In this document: one piece after another, positions 47,806-57,533 of the stretch | Layout of the letters: each line of letters starts with the position of its first letter | Position numbering within the stretch: position 1 is the stretch's first letter | Source of the DNA: an uncultured Acidovorax sp. | GTDB lineage: Bacteria; Pseudomonadota; Gammaproteobacteria; Burkholderiales; Burkholderiaceae_C | Direction of reading: 5' to 3' | Assembly (NCBI GenBank): GCA_913774625.1 | Contig: CAJYHL010000049.1 | Span: 1-64,000 of the forward strand | DNA length: 64,000 nucleotides | Program-made: the position numbers and the translations under genes | Notes under the pieces: model-generated | Databases searched by the model: none | Seen by the model: only the letters and a program-made list of their open reading frames with translations | What the model was told of the DNA's origin: nothing

Positions 47806-49075
47806 GGCGCTCTTCCGCGACCTTGGCCGCTGCCACGCGCAGCAGGCCGGCCACCTGCTCCACGGCGCCGTAGGGCCCGTGCACGGCCGCCAGGCTCATC
47901 TCCACCGGCACGCTGGCGCCTCCCAGACGAACGGAGTAACTGTCGATGGCGCCTGCGTGCCACGCACGTTCGGCGATCGGATGGTCGCCGGGGTCGATGC
48001 GGGCGTGCCAGTCGGCGATGCGGCCCAGGTCGGCAGCCTCGGGGCCCAGCAGTGCGGCGGCGCCCTCGCCCCACAGCGCGGCGCCCGTGACGGCATCGAA
48101 CTCGACGCTGGCCACTCCGGAAGCCTGCAAGGTGCGCTCGTAGCGAAACTGCCAGGCACGGGCATCTGCCAGCGCACCACGGCGCCCTTCCGACAGCGCC
48201 TGCAGCAACAGCGCCAACATGGCCCACACCGCCACGTAGGCCTGCACCTCGACGACCGCCTCGCCGACGAAAGCCTCGGCGACCACGAAAGGCCCTCCGC
48301 CGGCGGCCGTCAGGCCGATCAGCAGCAGCGCGCCGACCAGCATGGCGACCGAGCCGCCGCGTGCGCCCCAGAGCATCGACGCCAGCAGCAGGAAGGGCAT
48401 CGGAAGATAGGCCAGCGTGGACGCCACGGTGCCGAAGCGCTGCTCGACACCGAGACCGAACACGGACCAGCCGACCAGCACGAAGACGGCGAAGGCGGCC
48501 AGCCCGGCACCGAACTGGGCCATGCCCATGCCGCCAGAGCGCTTCACGGCAAAGTCCTTGAACGCGGCGATCACCGGTGCGGCGAGCAGGATGCCGACCG
48601 CCGTCGACGTGGCCCAGGTGCGCCACTCCGCGCCGTAGGCGATGCCAGGGCGATGCCAGCGCCACAGTTCGGCGCCCAGGGTGGCTCCGATCAGCCCGGT
48701 CGCCAGGGCTCCGAGCACGAAGTAGCCCGCCCGATGGACCTGATCGGTGTCGCGTTCGATGTCGCTGCGCGCCAGCCACGCCCCCACCGCCACGCTCGTC
48801 ACTTCGGCCGCCGCGAATAGCAGCGAACCCGCCAGGCCCAGGCGTTGCGCCGCCGTGCCCCATACAGCCGCTGCCAGCGCGGCGCCGCACAGCACGGCGG
48901 CCCATTGCCGCCACGGTGCGACCAGCAGGGCCCCGAACACGACGCCAGCCGCCAGCCACACGGCGACGGTATGGGTCTGCGCGTTGGCCAGCGCACGCGA
49001 CAGCGCCCCGACCAGCAGGTAGGACGCAGCAATCAGGGCAACGGTGCCGAAGAATTTGGTGGAGGATGAGCGCAT
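47798..49075 (-). CDS. MASE1-PAS membrane sensor protein without output domain
   Basis: This 425-residue protein has an N-terminal MASE1-type domain of about eight to ten helices (about 1-290) and a C-terminal PAS-like domain (RYERTLQASGVASVEFDAV, LWGEGAAALLG, YSVRLGGASVPVEMS). MASE1 proteins normally carry a kinase or GGDEF domain; none is present here. It is the first gene of a four-gene overlapping minus-strand operon. The start is the ATG at 49073-49075. The protein may signal by interaction with the downstream proteins. Confidence 0.8.
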   Translation of the reverse strand: MRSSSTKFFGTVALIAASYLLVGALSRALANAQTHTVAVWLAAGVVFGALLVAPWRQWAAVLCGAALAAAVWGTAAQRLGLAGSLLFAAAEVTSVAVGAWLARSDIERDTDQVHRAGYFVLGALATGLIGATLGAELWRWHRPGIAYGAEWRTWATSTAVGILLAAPVIAAFKDFAVKRSGGMGMAQFGAGLAAFAVFVLVGWSVFGLGVEQRFGTVASTLAYLPMPFLLLASMLWGARGGSVAMLVGALLLIGLTAAGGGPFVVAEAFVGEAVVEVQAYVAVWAMLALLLQALSEGRRGALADARAWQFRYERTLQASGVASVEFDAVTGAALWGEGAAALLGPEAADLGRIADWHARIDPGDHPIAERAWHAGAIDSYSVRLGGASVPVEMSLAAVHGPYGAVEQVAGLLRVAAAKVAEERRG

Positions 49076-49693
49076 CGTTGGCACGTTCCTGATCGAGGTG
49101 GGTCGTGCGCGATTATTGACGGGTTTCAGCGGGGCTTGACTGAAATCACGGCGGGCGATGGCAGCCGGTACGGCCACCGGCCCTAGGGTCGGGGAGCAGG
49201 CTGTCGGGCGGTTGCGGCGGTGCCGGAGCGGTGGAGACGCCGACCACCAGCGTGGCGCAGAGGAGCACGACGCCCGGCCTGAATGCGGGAGGCGCCCGGC
49301 TACGCCGTGCATGCGCTGCCGGCCGGTGCGCGGACAACCGGGCTTCATCGGCGCAGGACTACGCCGCCGCGCCCGCAGCAGGTGCATGATCTGCGCCCCC
49401 GGCCCGTGCCTGGCCGCCGTCACCGCATCCGGGCGCAAGCCCGCCCTGCTGGCGGGGGATGCGCTATCGAATCAGGAGTATGCTGCACTCATGGCACGGC
49501 ACGCCCTTTAAAAGCCGCTCACACCACCCTCCTGGCGCCGTTGCCGCATCGTGTCGTACGTCCTTGTACTGCCTTCAATGCAGCGCCCGGCCAGAACCTC
49601 TTCGCTGGGTTGTGTGGGCCGCGCCCAGGGCAGGGCCGCGCGTCGCATTCTCCGGTGGAGGGTTGGTAGCTTGGCTGGTCCGTTCTTTCGTCC
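49076..49693. other. 618-bp intergenic region
   Basis: Upstream of both the MASE1 operon and the Na/Pi cotransporter gene. I see no convincing gene. A 63-codon minus-strand frame at 49146-49337 has a hydrophobic stretch (GVVLLCATLVVGVSTAP) but no ribosome-binding site. A small dyad GCCGGT/ACCGGC lies at 49164-49181. Confidence 0.5.
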
Positions 49694-51361
49694 ATGAAGC
49701 ATCTGTTGAATCTGCTGGCAGCCGTGGCGCTGCTCGTCTGGGGTACGCACCTGGTGCGTACCGGCGTGCTGCGCGTGTTCGGCGCCAACCTGCGCAGCAT
49801 GCTGGCGCGCAGCATGGGCGACCGCTTTTCGGCCGCGCTCTCGGGCATGGGCGTGACAGCGCTGGTACAGTCCAGCACCGCCACCTCGCTGATGACCTCG
49901 TCCTTCGTGGGCCAGGGCCTCATCACGCTACCGGCCGCGCTGGCGGTGATGCGCGGGGCCGACGTGGGCACGGCGCTCATGTCGGTGCTGTTCTCGTTCG
50001 ACCTGTCGTGGCTGTCGCCGCTCTTCATCTTCGTGGGCGTGGTGCTGTTCATCACGCGCCAGCCCAGCACCGCCGGCCGCGTGGGCCGCGTGCTCATCGG
50101 CCTGGGCCTGATGCTGCCGGCGCTGGAGATGGTCGTGCAGGCCTGCGGCCCCATGCTGGCCTCGCCCATCATCCGCGCCATGCTGGGCTCGCTCAACAGC
50201 GACATCGTGCTCGAAGTCTTCATGGGCGCGCTGCTGGCGGTGCTGGCCTATTCCAGCCTCGCCATCGTGCTGCTGATCGCGGCCATGGCCGCCTCCCATG
50301 TGGTGCCGCTGGACGTGGCGCTGGGCCTGGTGCTGGGCGCCAACCTGGGCAGCGGCCTGCTGGCGATGCTGACCACGGCCAAGTCTGCCGTCGAGGTACG
50401 CCAGGTGACCGTGGGCAACCTGGCCTTCAAGCTCATGGGCGTGCTGCTGGTGGCGCCCTTCACCGGCCTCTGGATACGCCACGTCCACCCGCTGCTGCCC
50501 GGCATGGCGCAGGGCGTGGTGCTGTTCCACCTGGCCTTCAACGTGGTCATCAGCCTGGGCTTCGTCGCCTTCACGCAATGGGTGGCGTACTGGGTCACGC
50601 GGCTGCTGCCCAAGCCGGCCGGCGCGCAGAGCCTGCGCCCGCAGCACCTGGACCCGTCCGCGCTCAGCACCCCCTCGCTGGCCATCGCCTGCGCCACGCT
50701 CGAGGCGCTCTACCAGGCCGACGTGGTCGAGACCATGCTGGCCGGCGTGATGGACGTGATCCGCCACAACGACCTGCAGCTGGCCGAGCGCCTGCGCAAG
50801 ATGGACGACGAGGTGGACGAGCTGTATTCGTCCATCAAGTACTACCTGACCAAGATCTCCCGCGAGGCGCTGGGCGAGGAGGAAAGCCGGCGCTGGACCG
50901 ACATCATCAGCTTCACCATCAACATGGAACAGGTGGGCGACGTGATCGAGCGCGTGCTGATCGACATCGAGGACAAGAAGATCAAGAAGGGCCGCCAGTT
51001 CTCCGAAGCCGGCATGGCCGAGATCACCGAACTGCACCAGCGCCTGGTGGGCAACCTGCGCCTTGGCATGAGCGTGTTCCTCAACGGCAACGTGCGCGAC
51101 GCGCAGAAGCTGCTGGAAGAGAAAGCCCGCTTCCGCGACCTGGAGCGCGCCTACGCCGCCACCCATCTGGTGCGCCTGGCGGACAAGACCGTCCACAGCA
51201 TGGAAACCAGTTCGCTGCACATCGACCTCATCAGCGAATTGAAGCGCATCAACTCGCACATCTGCTCCATCGCCTATCCCATCCTGGATTCGGCGGGTGC
51301 CCTGGCACCCAGCCGGCTGCGCACGGCCGGCGCATCGCAGGATGCCGGGCCCGCGGCCTGA
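49694..51361 (+). CDS. Na/Pi-cotransporter family protein with PhoU-like domain
   Basis: This 555-residue membrane protein belongs to the Na/Pi cotransporter II family (PF02690): two repeats with QSSTATSLMTSSFVGQG and LGANLGSGLLAMLTTAKS, followed by a C-terminal helical PhoU-like region of about 200 residues (QLAERLRKMDDEVDELYSSI, RVLIDIEDKKIKKGRQFSEA). It imports phosphate with Na+, or acts as a regulator of phosphate flux. The ATG at 49694 has no evident Shine-Dalgarno. It is a second phosphate-type transporter in this window, far from pit. Confidence 0.9.
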   Translation: MKHLLNLLAAVALLVWGTHLVRTGVLRVFGANLRSMLARSMGDRFSAALSGMGVTALVQSSTATSLMTSSFVGQGLITLPAALAVMRGADVGTALMSVLFSFDLSWLSPLFIFVGVVLFITRQPSTAGRVGRVLIGLGLMLPALEMVVQACGPMLASPIIRAMLGSLNSDIVLEVFMGALLAVLAYSSLAIVLLIAAMAASHVVPLDVALGLVLGANLGSGLLAMLTTAKSAVEVRQVTVGNLAFKLMGVLLVAPFTGLWIRHVHPLLPGMAQGVVLFHLAFNVVISLGFVAFTQWVAYWVTRLLPKPAGAQSLRPQHLDPSALSTPSLAIACATLEALYQADVVETMLAGVMDVIRHNDLQLAERLRKMDDEVDELYSSIKYYLTKISREALGEEESRRWTDIISFTINMEQVGDVIERVLIDIEDKKIKKGRQFSEAGMAEITELHQRLVGNLRLGMSVFLNGNVRDAQKLLEEKARFRDLERAYAATHLVRLADKTVHSMETSSLHIDLISELKRINSHICSIAYPILDSAGALAPSRLRTAGASQDAGPAA

Positions 51362-51473
51362 GGCCGGCTGACGCGGGCTGAAAACCGAGCCTCCCGCCTA
51401 CCCCGGCGGGCGCAGGGATGGGTGCAAGGTAAGGCTTCCTTCCCAGCCGTCCCCCTTTGACCCAGGAGCCGCC

Positions 51474-51665
51474 ATGTCCAGCACCCCGCCCGCCTCGCCC
51501 GCCCACGACGAACCGGAAATCACCCAGGAACGCGACGTGCCGCTCGACGGCACCGACGCCGATGGCGAAGAGCTGATGAAGGAGGTCCGCAACGACCGCC
51601 TCGAGGTTCCGCCCGGCGAGGAAGAGGCGCACGAGCAGCGCAACGAAGTGCCGCCGCAGAAGTAG
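51474..51665 (+). CDS. Small acidic, probably disordered protein
   Basis: This 63-residue protein is rich in Glu, Asp and Pro (PEITQERDVPLDGTDADGEE, VPPGEEEAHEQ) and has no hydrophobic core. AGGAG is seven nt upstream of the ATG. It is unrecognised. It could be a small regulator or a chaperone-like peptide. It follows the Na/Pi gene after 112 nt. Confidence 0.6.
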   Translation: MSSTPPASPAHDEPEITQERDVPLDGTDADGEELMKEVRNDRLEVPPGEEEAHEQRNEVPPQK

Positions 51666-51870
51666 GCGGCAGGCCGCAGCCTACCGGCCGGCACGGCACG
51701 CCCCTCCGGGCCGCACCGGCTTGGCCGCATAACACAGGCTGCGGCCCCCGGTGCGGGGCCCTGCCGCAGAGCCCGCAGGCCGCCGGAGGTCGATGCCCCG
51801 GCGCCCTGCGCCCGCGCCCCCCATCCGCTAACGTGGCGCTCCAATCCACAACAAGATTCCACATTCCCCC

Positions 51871-52935
51871 ATGAGCCACTCCGTCCTCGCCTACGGCGCG
51901 CAGTCCGCCACCACACCGCTCGCGCCGCTCCACATCGAGCGCCGCACGCCCGGCGACCGCGACGTCGCCATCGACATCCTGCACTGCGGCGTCTGCCATT
52001 CCGACCTGCACACCGTGCGCGGCGAATGGGCAGGCACGCAGTTTCCCAGCGTGCCCGGCCACGAGATCGTGGGCCGCGTGACGGCGGTCGGGCCGAAGGT
52101 GACGAAGTTCAGCGTCGGCGACATCGTGGGCGTGGGCTGCATGGTGGACAGCTGCCAGCACTGCGCCCCCTGCAACGAAGGCCTGGAGCAGTACTGCGAC
52201 AACGGCTTCACCGGCACCTACAACGGCCCCGAGCAGGGCACGGGCGCCAACACCTTCGGCGGCTATTCGGCGCACATCGTGGTGCGCGAGAGCTTCGTGC
52301 TGCGCATCACCCACCCCGAAGCGCAGCTGGCCGCCGTGGCGCCGCTGCTGTGCGCGGGCATCACCACCTATTCGCCGCTGCGCCAGTGGAACGCCGGCCC
52401 TGGCAAGAAGGTCGGCATCGTGGGCCTGGGCGGCCTGGGCCACATGGGCGTGAAGATCGCCGCCGCCATGGGCGCGCACGTGGTGCTGTTCACCACCTCG
52501 GACTCCAAGCGCGAGGACGCCAGGCGGCTCGGCGCGCACGAGGTCGTGGTCTCGAAGAACGCCGATGAAATGGCCGCGCATGCCAACAGCTTCGACCTGA
52601 TCGTGAACACCGTCGCCGCACCGCACGGGCTGGACGCCTTCCTCGCGCTGCTCAAGCTCGACGGCACCATGTCCCTGGTGGGCGCGCCGGCCAGCCCCCA
52701 CCCCTCGCCCAACGTGTTCAGCCTGATCCTGAAGCGCCGCCGCCTGGCCGGCTCGCTGATCGGCGGCATCCGCGAAACGCAGGAGATGCTGGACTTCTGC
52801 GCCCGGCACGGCATCGTGGCCGACATCGAGCCCATCCGCATGGACGAGATCGAAAGCGCCTACGAACGCATGCTCAAGAGCGATGTGCGCTACCGTTTCG
52901 TGATCGACATGGAGACGCTGCGCGAAGCTGCCTGA
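51871..52935 (+). CDS. Zinc-dependent NAD(P) alcohol dehydrogenase, CAD/YahK type
   Basis: This 354-residue medium-chain dehydrogenase has the catalytic zinc ligands CGVCHSDLHTVRGEW and GHEIVGRVTAVG, the four-Cys structural zinc loop (SCQHCAPCNEGLEQYC) and the Rossmann motif VGLGGLGHMGVKIAAAMG. Members of this clade reduce a broad range of aldehydes with NADPH. The ATG at 51871 lacks a strong ribosome-binding site. It is convergent with a LysR gene; a 7-bp C/G hairpin (52945-52965) lies between. Confidence 0.93.
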   Translation: MSHSVLAYGAQSATTPLAPLHIERRTPGDRDVAIDILHCGVCHSDLHTVRGEWAGTQFPSVPGHEIVGRVTAVGPKVTKFSVGDIVGVGCMVDSCQHCAPCNEGLEQYCDNGFTGTYNGPEQGTGANTFGGYSAHIVVRESFVLRITHPEAQLAAVAPLLCAGITTYSPLRQWNAGPGKKVGIVGLGGLGHMGVKIAAAMGAHVVLFTTSDSKREDARRLGAHEVVVSKNADEMAAHANSFDLIVNTVAAPHGLDAFLALLKLDGTMSLVGAPASPHPSPNVFSLILKRRRLAGSLIGGIRETQEMLDFCARHGIVADIEPIRMDEIESAYERMLKSDVRYRFVIDMETLREAA

Positions 52936-52944
52936 AGCACACGT

Positions 52945-52965
52945 CGGGCCGGAACGAACGGCCCG
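52945..52965. terminator. Hairpin between alcohol dehydrogenase and convergent LysR gene
   Basis: CGGGCCG-GAACGAA-CGGCCCG, a 7-bp stem with a 7-nt loop, lies in the 41-bp gap. No T-run; probably a weak or factor-assisted bidirectional terminator. Confidence 0.4.
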
Positions 52966-52976
52966 CCGTCTGAGGC

Positions 52977-53843
52977 CTATCCAAAGTCCTCCCGCAGCAG
53001 CTGCCGCGCACGCTGCACGAATTCGGATTCGCCCTCGCGTGGCGGTAGCAGCACGAAGCGGGCCTGCGGCAGCGCCGGCAGCTTCCAGGCGGCAGGCAGT
53101 ACCTGCACGCCCTCGCACAGGGCCGAGGCGTTCAGGCAGGCCACGCCCAGCCCGGCGGCCAGCGCCGATTGCAGGCCCGCCACGCCGGAAGCCTGCAGCG
53201 CCACCACGAAGGGCACCCTGCGCCGCCGCAGCAGGCCCACGGCGAACTGGTGCAGCGAGCAGGTGTCGGGCAAGGCCAGCAGGCGCAGAGGCTCTCCGTC
53301 CGACGGGGGAGCGCTAGCCGGCGCCTGCGCCGCGCCCATCCATCGCAGCGGCTCGCGGCGCAGCACCGTGCCCGCCATGCCGGCCGAGCCCGGCAGGCGC
53401 AGCGTCAGGCCGACGTCGAACTCGCCCTGCGCATAGGCAGCCTCGATGCTGCCGCTCTTTTGCACCGCGACCTGCAGCCGCACGCCCGGGTGGCGGGCCT
53501 GCAGTCGCGCCAGCAGGCCCGCCAGCTCGCCCGGGCGGAAATAGTCGGTCACGCCCAGCCGCAGGCTGCCCTGCAGCGCCAGGCCCCGCAGGTCCAGCCA
53601 GGCCGCCTCGCTCATCGCCAGCAGCTGCCGCGCATGCCCCAGCAGGCGCATGCCGGCCTGTGTGGGCACCACCCCGGACCTGGATCGCACCAGGAGCGGC
53701 TGCCCCGCCTGCTCTTCGAGCTTGCGCAGCTGCTCGCTCACGGCCGATTGCGAGAGGAACACCCGGGGCGCGCCGGCCGTGAGGCTGCCGGCGTCGGCCA
53801 CCGCGACGAAAGACTTCAGCTGGTCCAGGGAAAAGTGGTGCAT
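52977..53843 (-). CDS. LysR-family regulator, divergent to the tautomerase
   Basis: This 288-residue LysR protein has an N-terminal winged helix (LDQLKSFVAVADAGSLTAGA, LSQSAVSEQLRKLEEQAGQPLLVRS) and a substrate-binding-like effector domain (RLGVTDYFRPGELAGLLARL, FDVGLTLRLPGS). The ATG at 53841-53843 matches the usual LysR start; upstream codons are not conserved. It is divergent from the tautomerase gene and a dyad CGATGG/CCATCG at 53871-53885 lies between; it is likely its regulator. Confidence 0.9.
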   Translation of the reverse strand: MHHFSLDQLKSFVAVADAGSLTAGAPRVFLSQSAVSEQLRKLEEQAGQPLLVRSRSGVVPTQAGMRLLGHARQLLAMSEAAWLDLRGLALQGSLRLGVTDYFRPGELAGLLARLQARHPGVRLQVAVQKSGSIEAAYAQGEFDVGLTLRLPGSAGMAGTVLRREPLRWMGAAQAPASAPPSDGEPLRLLALPDTCSLHQFAVGLLRRRRVPFVVALQASGVAGLQSALAAGLGVACLNASALCEGVQVLPAAWKLPALPQARFVLLPPREGESEFVQRARQLLREDFG

Positions 53844-53870
53844 GGAAAGCGCTTCATCCAACGGATTTAT

Positions 53871-53907
53871 CGATGGTTTCCATCGGATCATCCCGCTTTT
53901 CCGATGG
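53871..53907. promoter_or_regulatory. Candidate LysR-binding dyad plus half-site
   Basis: A perfect CGATGG-TTT-CCATCG (53871-53885) and a further CGATGG at 53902-53907 lie in the 120-bp divergent gap. CGATGG starts are 31 bp apart, three helical turns, fitting a LysR tetramer. Confidence 0.5.
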
Positions 53908-53963
53908 ACAGCACAAGCCCAGAATGCGGCTCATCCATCCACCCGAAACCCCGAGGAACCGCC

Positions 53964-54362
53964 ATGCCCCACATCGTCATCCACCTCAGCGGCGAGCCCG
54001 ACGCCGCACTCGCGCAGCGCGCCGCCGCCGCCGTCGCCGACACCACGCAGCGCGTGCTGGGCAAGCAGCGCCCCGTCATCGCCATCACGGTGCAGTTCAT
54101 CCCTGCGGCGCAGTGGTTCGTGGGCGGCGCATCGCTGGCCGAGCTGGGCCGGAGCGCCTTCCATCTGGACATCAGCATCACCGACGAAACCAACACCAAG
54201 GCCGAGAAGGCGCTCTATCTGCGCGAGATCCATGCCGCATTCGACGGCTTGCTGCCGCGCCTGCACGAAGTGAGCTACGTCCACCTGATCGACGCACGGG
54301 CCGCCGCCTACGGCTACGGCGGCCACACGCAGGAATGGCGGCACCAGCAGGCCGGCGTGTAG
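53964..54362 (+). CDS. 4-oxalocrotonate tautomerase-superfamily protein
   Basis: This 132-residue protein begins MPHIVIHLSG, with the catalytic Pro2 exposed after Met removal. It is of the longer MSAD/cis-CaaD-like length, with two betaalphabeta halves. Similar enzymes tautomerise or hydrate small organic acids. GAGGAA lies upstream of the ATG. It is the apparent target of the divergent LysR protein. Confidence 0.85.
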   Translation: MPHIVIHLSGEPDAALAQRAAAAVADTTQRVLGKQRPVIAITVQFIPAAQWFVGGASLAELGRSAFHLDISITDETNTKAEKALYLREIHAAFDGLLPRLHEVSYVHLIDARAAAYGYGGHTQEWRHQQAGV

Positions 54363-54378
54363 CCGGCAGGCGGCCCGG

Positions 54379-55413
54379 TCAGCCGCGGGGCGCGGCCGAT
54401 GCGGCGGCAGGCACTTCCGCCAGCGCCTGCGCCTCGGGCCGGCGCGCGTAGCGCTGGGCCAGCACGGCGCAGAGCATGAGCTGCATCTGGTGGAACAGCA
54501 TCAGCGGCAGCACCATGGCGCCCACCGCCTGGGGCGCGAACAGCACGTTGGCCATGGGCACGCCGCTGGCCAGGCTCTTCTTGGAGCCGCAGAAGACGAT
54601 GGTGATCTCGTCTTCCTTCGAGAAGCCCAGCCGGCGCGCCAGCAGCGTGGACGAGACGATGGCCAGCGCCAGGATCACGCCGCACACCACGAACAGACCC
54701 AGCAGCGCGACCAGCGGGATCTGCTGCCACAGGCCTTCGATGACGGCCGCGCTGAAGGCCGTGTAGACCACCAGCAGGATGGAGCCCTGGTCCACCAGCT
54801 TGAGCACGGAGGCACGGCGCTTGACGAAGCCGCCGATCCAGGGGCGCAGCAGATGGCCGGCGACGAAGGGCGCCAGCAGCTGCAGCATGATGCGGCCGAT
54901 GCCGGCCAGCGCATCGTGGTGCTGGCCGCCGGCCGCGCCCACCACCATCTGCGGCAGCAGCAGGTTGACCAGGATGGGCGTGATGAAGATGCCCAGCAGC
55001 GTGGAGGCCGATGCGCTGCAGATGGCCGCCGGCATGTTGCCGCGCGCCATGGCGGTGAAGGCGATGGCCGATTGCACGGTGGCCGGCAGCACGCAGAGGT
55101 AGATGATGCCGGCGTAGAGCTCGGGCGTGACCAGCGGCGCCAGCACCGGCCGCAGCGCCCAGCCCAGCAGCGGGAACAGCACGAAGGTGCAGGCGATCAC
55201 CAGCAGATGCAGCCGCCAGTGGGACAGGCCCGCCACGATGGCATCGCGCGAGAGCTTGGCGCCGTGCAGGAAGAAGAGCAGCGCGATGGCCGCGATGGTC
55301 AGGTTCTCGAACACGCGCGCTGCCATGCCCGAGGCAGGCAGCACGCTGGCCAGCGCGACGGTGGAAAGCAGCGCCAGCACGTAGTTGTCGGGCAGGAAGC
55401 GGGGGCGGGCCAT
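54379..55413 (-). CDS. Bile acid:sodium symporter-like transporter (SBF-like)
   Basis: This 344-residue protein with about ten transmembrane helices is of the SBF-like (PF13593, YfeH) type: LDARLLF-type N-terminus is replaced by DNYVLALLSTVALASVLPA, with IAAIALLFFLHGAKLSRDAI and CGSKKSLASGVPMANVLF as characteristic segments. The substrate is unknown. The ATG at 55411-55413 was chosen. It is divergent from a LysR gene which likely controls it. Confidence 0.88.
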   Translation of the reverse strand: MARPRFLPDNYVLALLSTVALASVLPASGMAARVFENLTIAAIALLFFLHGAKLSRDAIVAGLSHWRLHLLVIACTFVLFPLLGWALRPVLAPLVTPELYAGIIYLCVLPATVQSAIAFTAMARGNMPAAICSASASTLLGIFITPILVNLLLPQMVVGAAGGQHHDALAGIGRIMLQLLAPFVAGHLLRPWIGGFVKRRASVLKLVDQGSILLVVYTAFSAAVIEGLWQQIPLVALLGLFVVCGVILALAIVSSTLLARRLGFSKEDEITIVFCGSKKSLASGVPMANVLFAPQAVGAMVLPLMLFHQMQLMLCAVLAQRYARRPEAQALAEVPAAASAAPRG

Positions 55414-55516
55414 GGCGGATCTCACATCGGAAAGAACGGGAATGAATGCGCCGATTGGAACCCATCGCCATCTAGAAGTGAAATGGATTCGGCTGATGGT
55501 TCTATGATTGCAATGC

Positions 55517-56425
55517 ATGAATGTCACCCTGCGCCAGCTGCATGTCTTCCAGGCCGTGGCCGCCTTGCGCAACTTCAGCCGCGCGGGCGAGGCGGTGGGG
55601 CTGACGCAGCCTGCCGTGAGCCGCTCCATCACCGAACTGGAAGCCCAGCTGGGCTTGAAACTGCTGCACCGCACCACCCGCGAGGCCGAGCTGACCGAGG
55701 CCGGCCGCAGCCTGGCCGCCCGCCTGCCGCGCCTGCTCGACGAGCTCGAGGGCGTGCTGCTGGACGTGCGCGGCATGGGCGCCGCACGCCGGGGCCGGGT
55801 GCGGGTGGCCAGCAGCCCGACCCTGTCGGCCCAGCTCATGCCCGAATGCATCGCCCGCTGCCGCGAGGCGCTGCCGGGCGTGGAGCTGCTGCTGCTCGAC
55901 CGCATCCAGAACGATGTGCTGGCCAGCGTGCTGTCGGGCGAGGTGGACTTCGGCGTGGTGATCGATCCCAGCGACCGGGATGCCCTGCACTGCGAGCCCA
56001 TCCTGACCGACCCGTTCTGCCTGGCCTGCCCGCCCGGCCACCGGCTGGCCGCCAAGGCCCGCGTGCGCTGGACAGACCTGGCCGGCGAATCGCTGGTGCT
56101 GCTGGACCATGCCTCCGGCAGCCGCCGCCTGATCGACCAGGCCCTGGCCGCGCAGGCCGTGCCGCACACCGTGGCGCAGGAAGTGGGCCATGCCACCACC
56201 ATCTTCCGCATGCTGGACGCCGGCCTGGGCATCTCCGTCATCCCCACCCTGGCCGTGCCGCCCGAGGGCCTGCCGCGCCTGGCCCTGCGCCCGCTGGCGC
56301 CGCGCGTGGACCGCGAGATCGTGCTGGCGCGCCGCCGGCACCGCGAGCTGGCGCCCATGGCGCAGGCCGTGTGGGAGCTAGTGGGCCAGGTGGCGCGGCA
56401 GCGCAAGGGAATATCGACTGGCTGA
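55517..56425 (+). CDS. LysR-family regulator, divergent to the SBF-like transporter
   Basis: This 302-residue LysR protein has the winged helix TLRQLHVFQAVAALRNFSRA with AVGLTQPAVSRSITELEAQL and an effector domain (DFGVVIDPSDRDALHCEP). I use the ATG at 55517; a TTG at 55508 is less likely. It lies 103 bp from the divergent transporter start. The C-terminal end has GISVIPTLAVPPE as in similar CbbR/GbpR-type regulators. Confidence 0.9.
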   Translation: MNVTLRQLHVFQAVAALRNFSRAGEAVGLTQPAVSRSITELEAQLGLKLLHRTTREAELTEAGRSLAARLPRLLDELEGVLLDVRGMGAARRGRVRVASSPTLSAQLMPECIARCREALPGVELLLLDRIQNDVLASVLSGEVDFGVVIDPSDRDALHCEPILTDPFCLACPPGHRLAAKARVRWTDLAGESLVLLDHASGSRRLIDQALAAQAVPHTVAQEVGHATTIFRMLDAGLGISVIPTLAVPPEGLPRLALRPLAPRVDREIVLARRRHRELAPMAQAVWELVGQVARQRKGISTG

Positions 56426-57433
<1,008 letters not shown>

Positions 57434-57533
57434 CCAGCATTCATGCCAGCCACATGGGGATAGCGCCCGGCGTCACCGTCCCCGCCGGCCAAGAGTCCGG
57501 CGTGCAGCTGCACCCTAGGCCGAACCCGCCCTC

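Noticed and set aside
49146-49337. A 63-codon minus-strand frame with a hydrophobic stretch
   Set aside because: No Shine-Dalgarno sequence and no similarity I recognise; kept only as a note in the intergenic entry.
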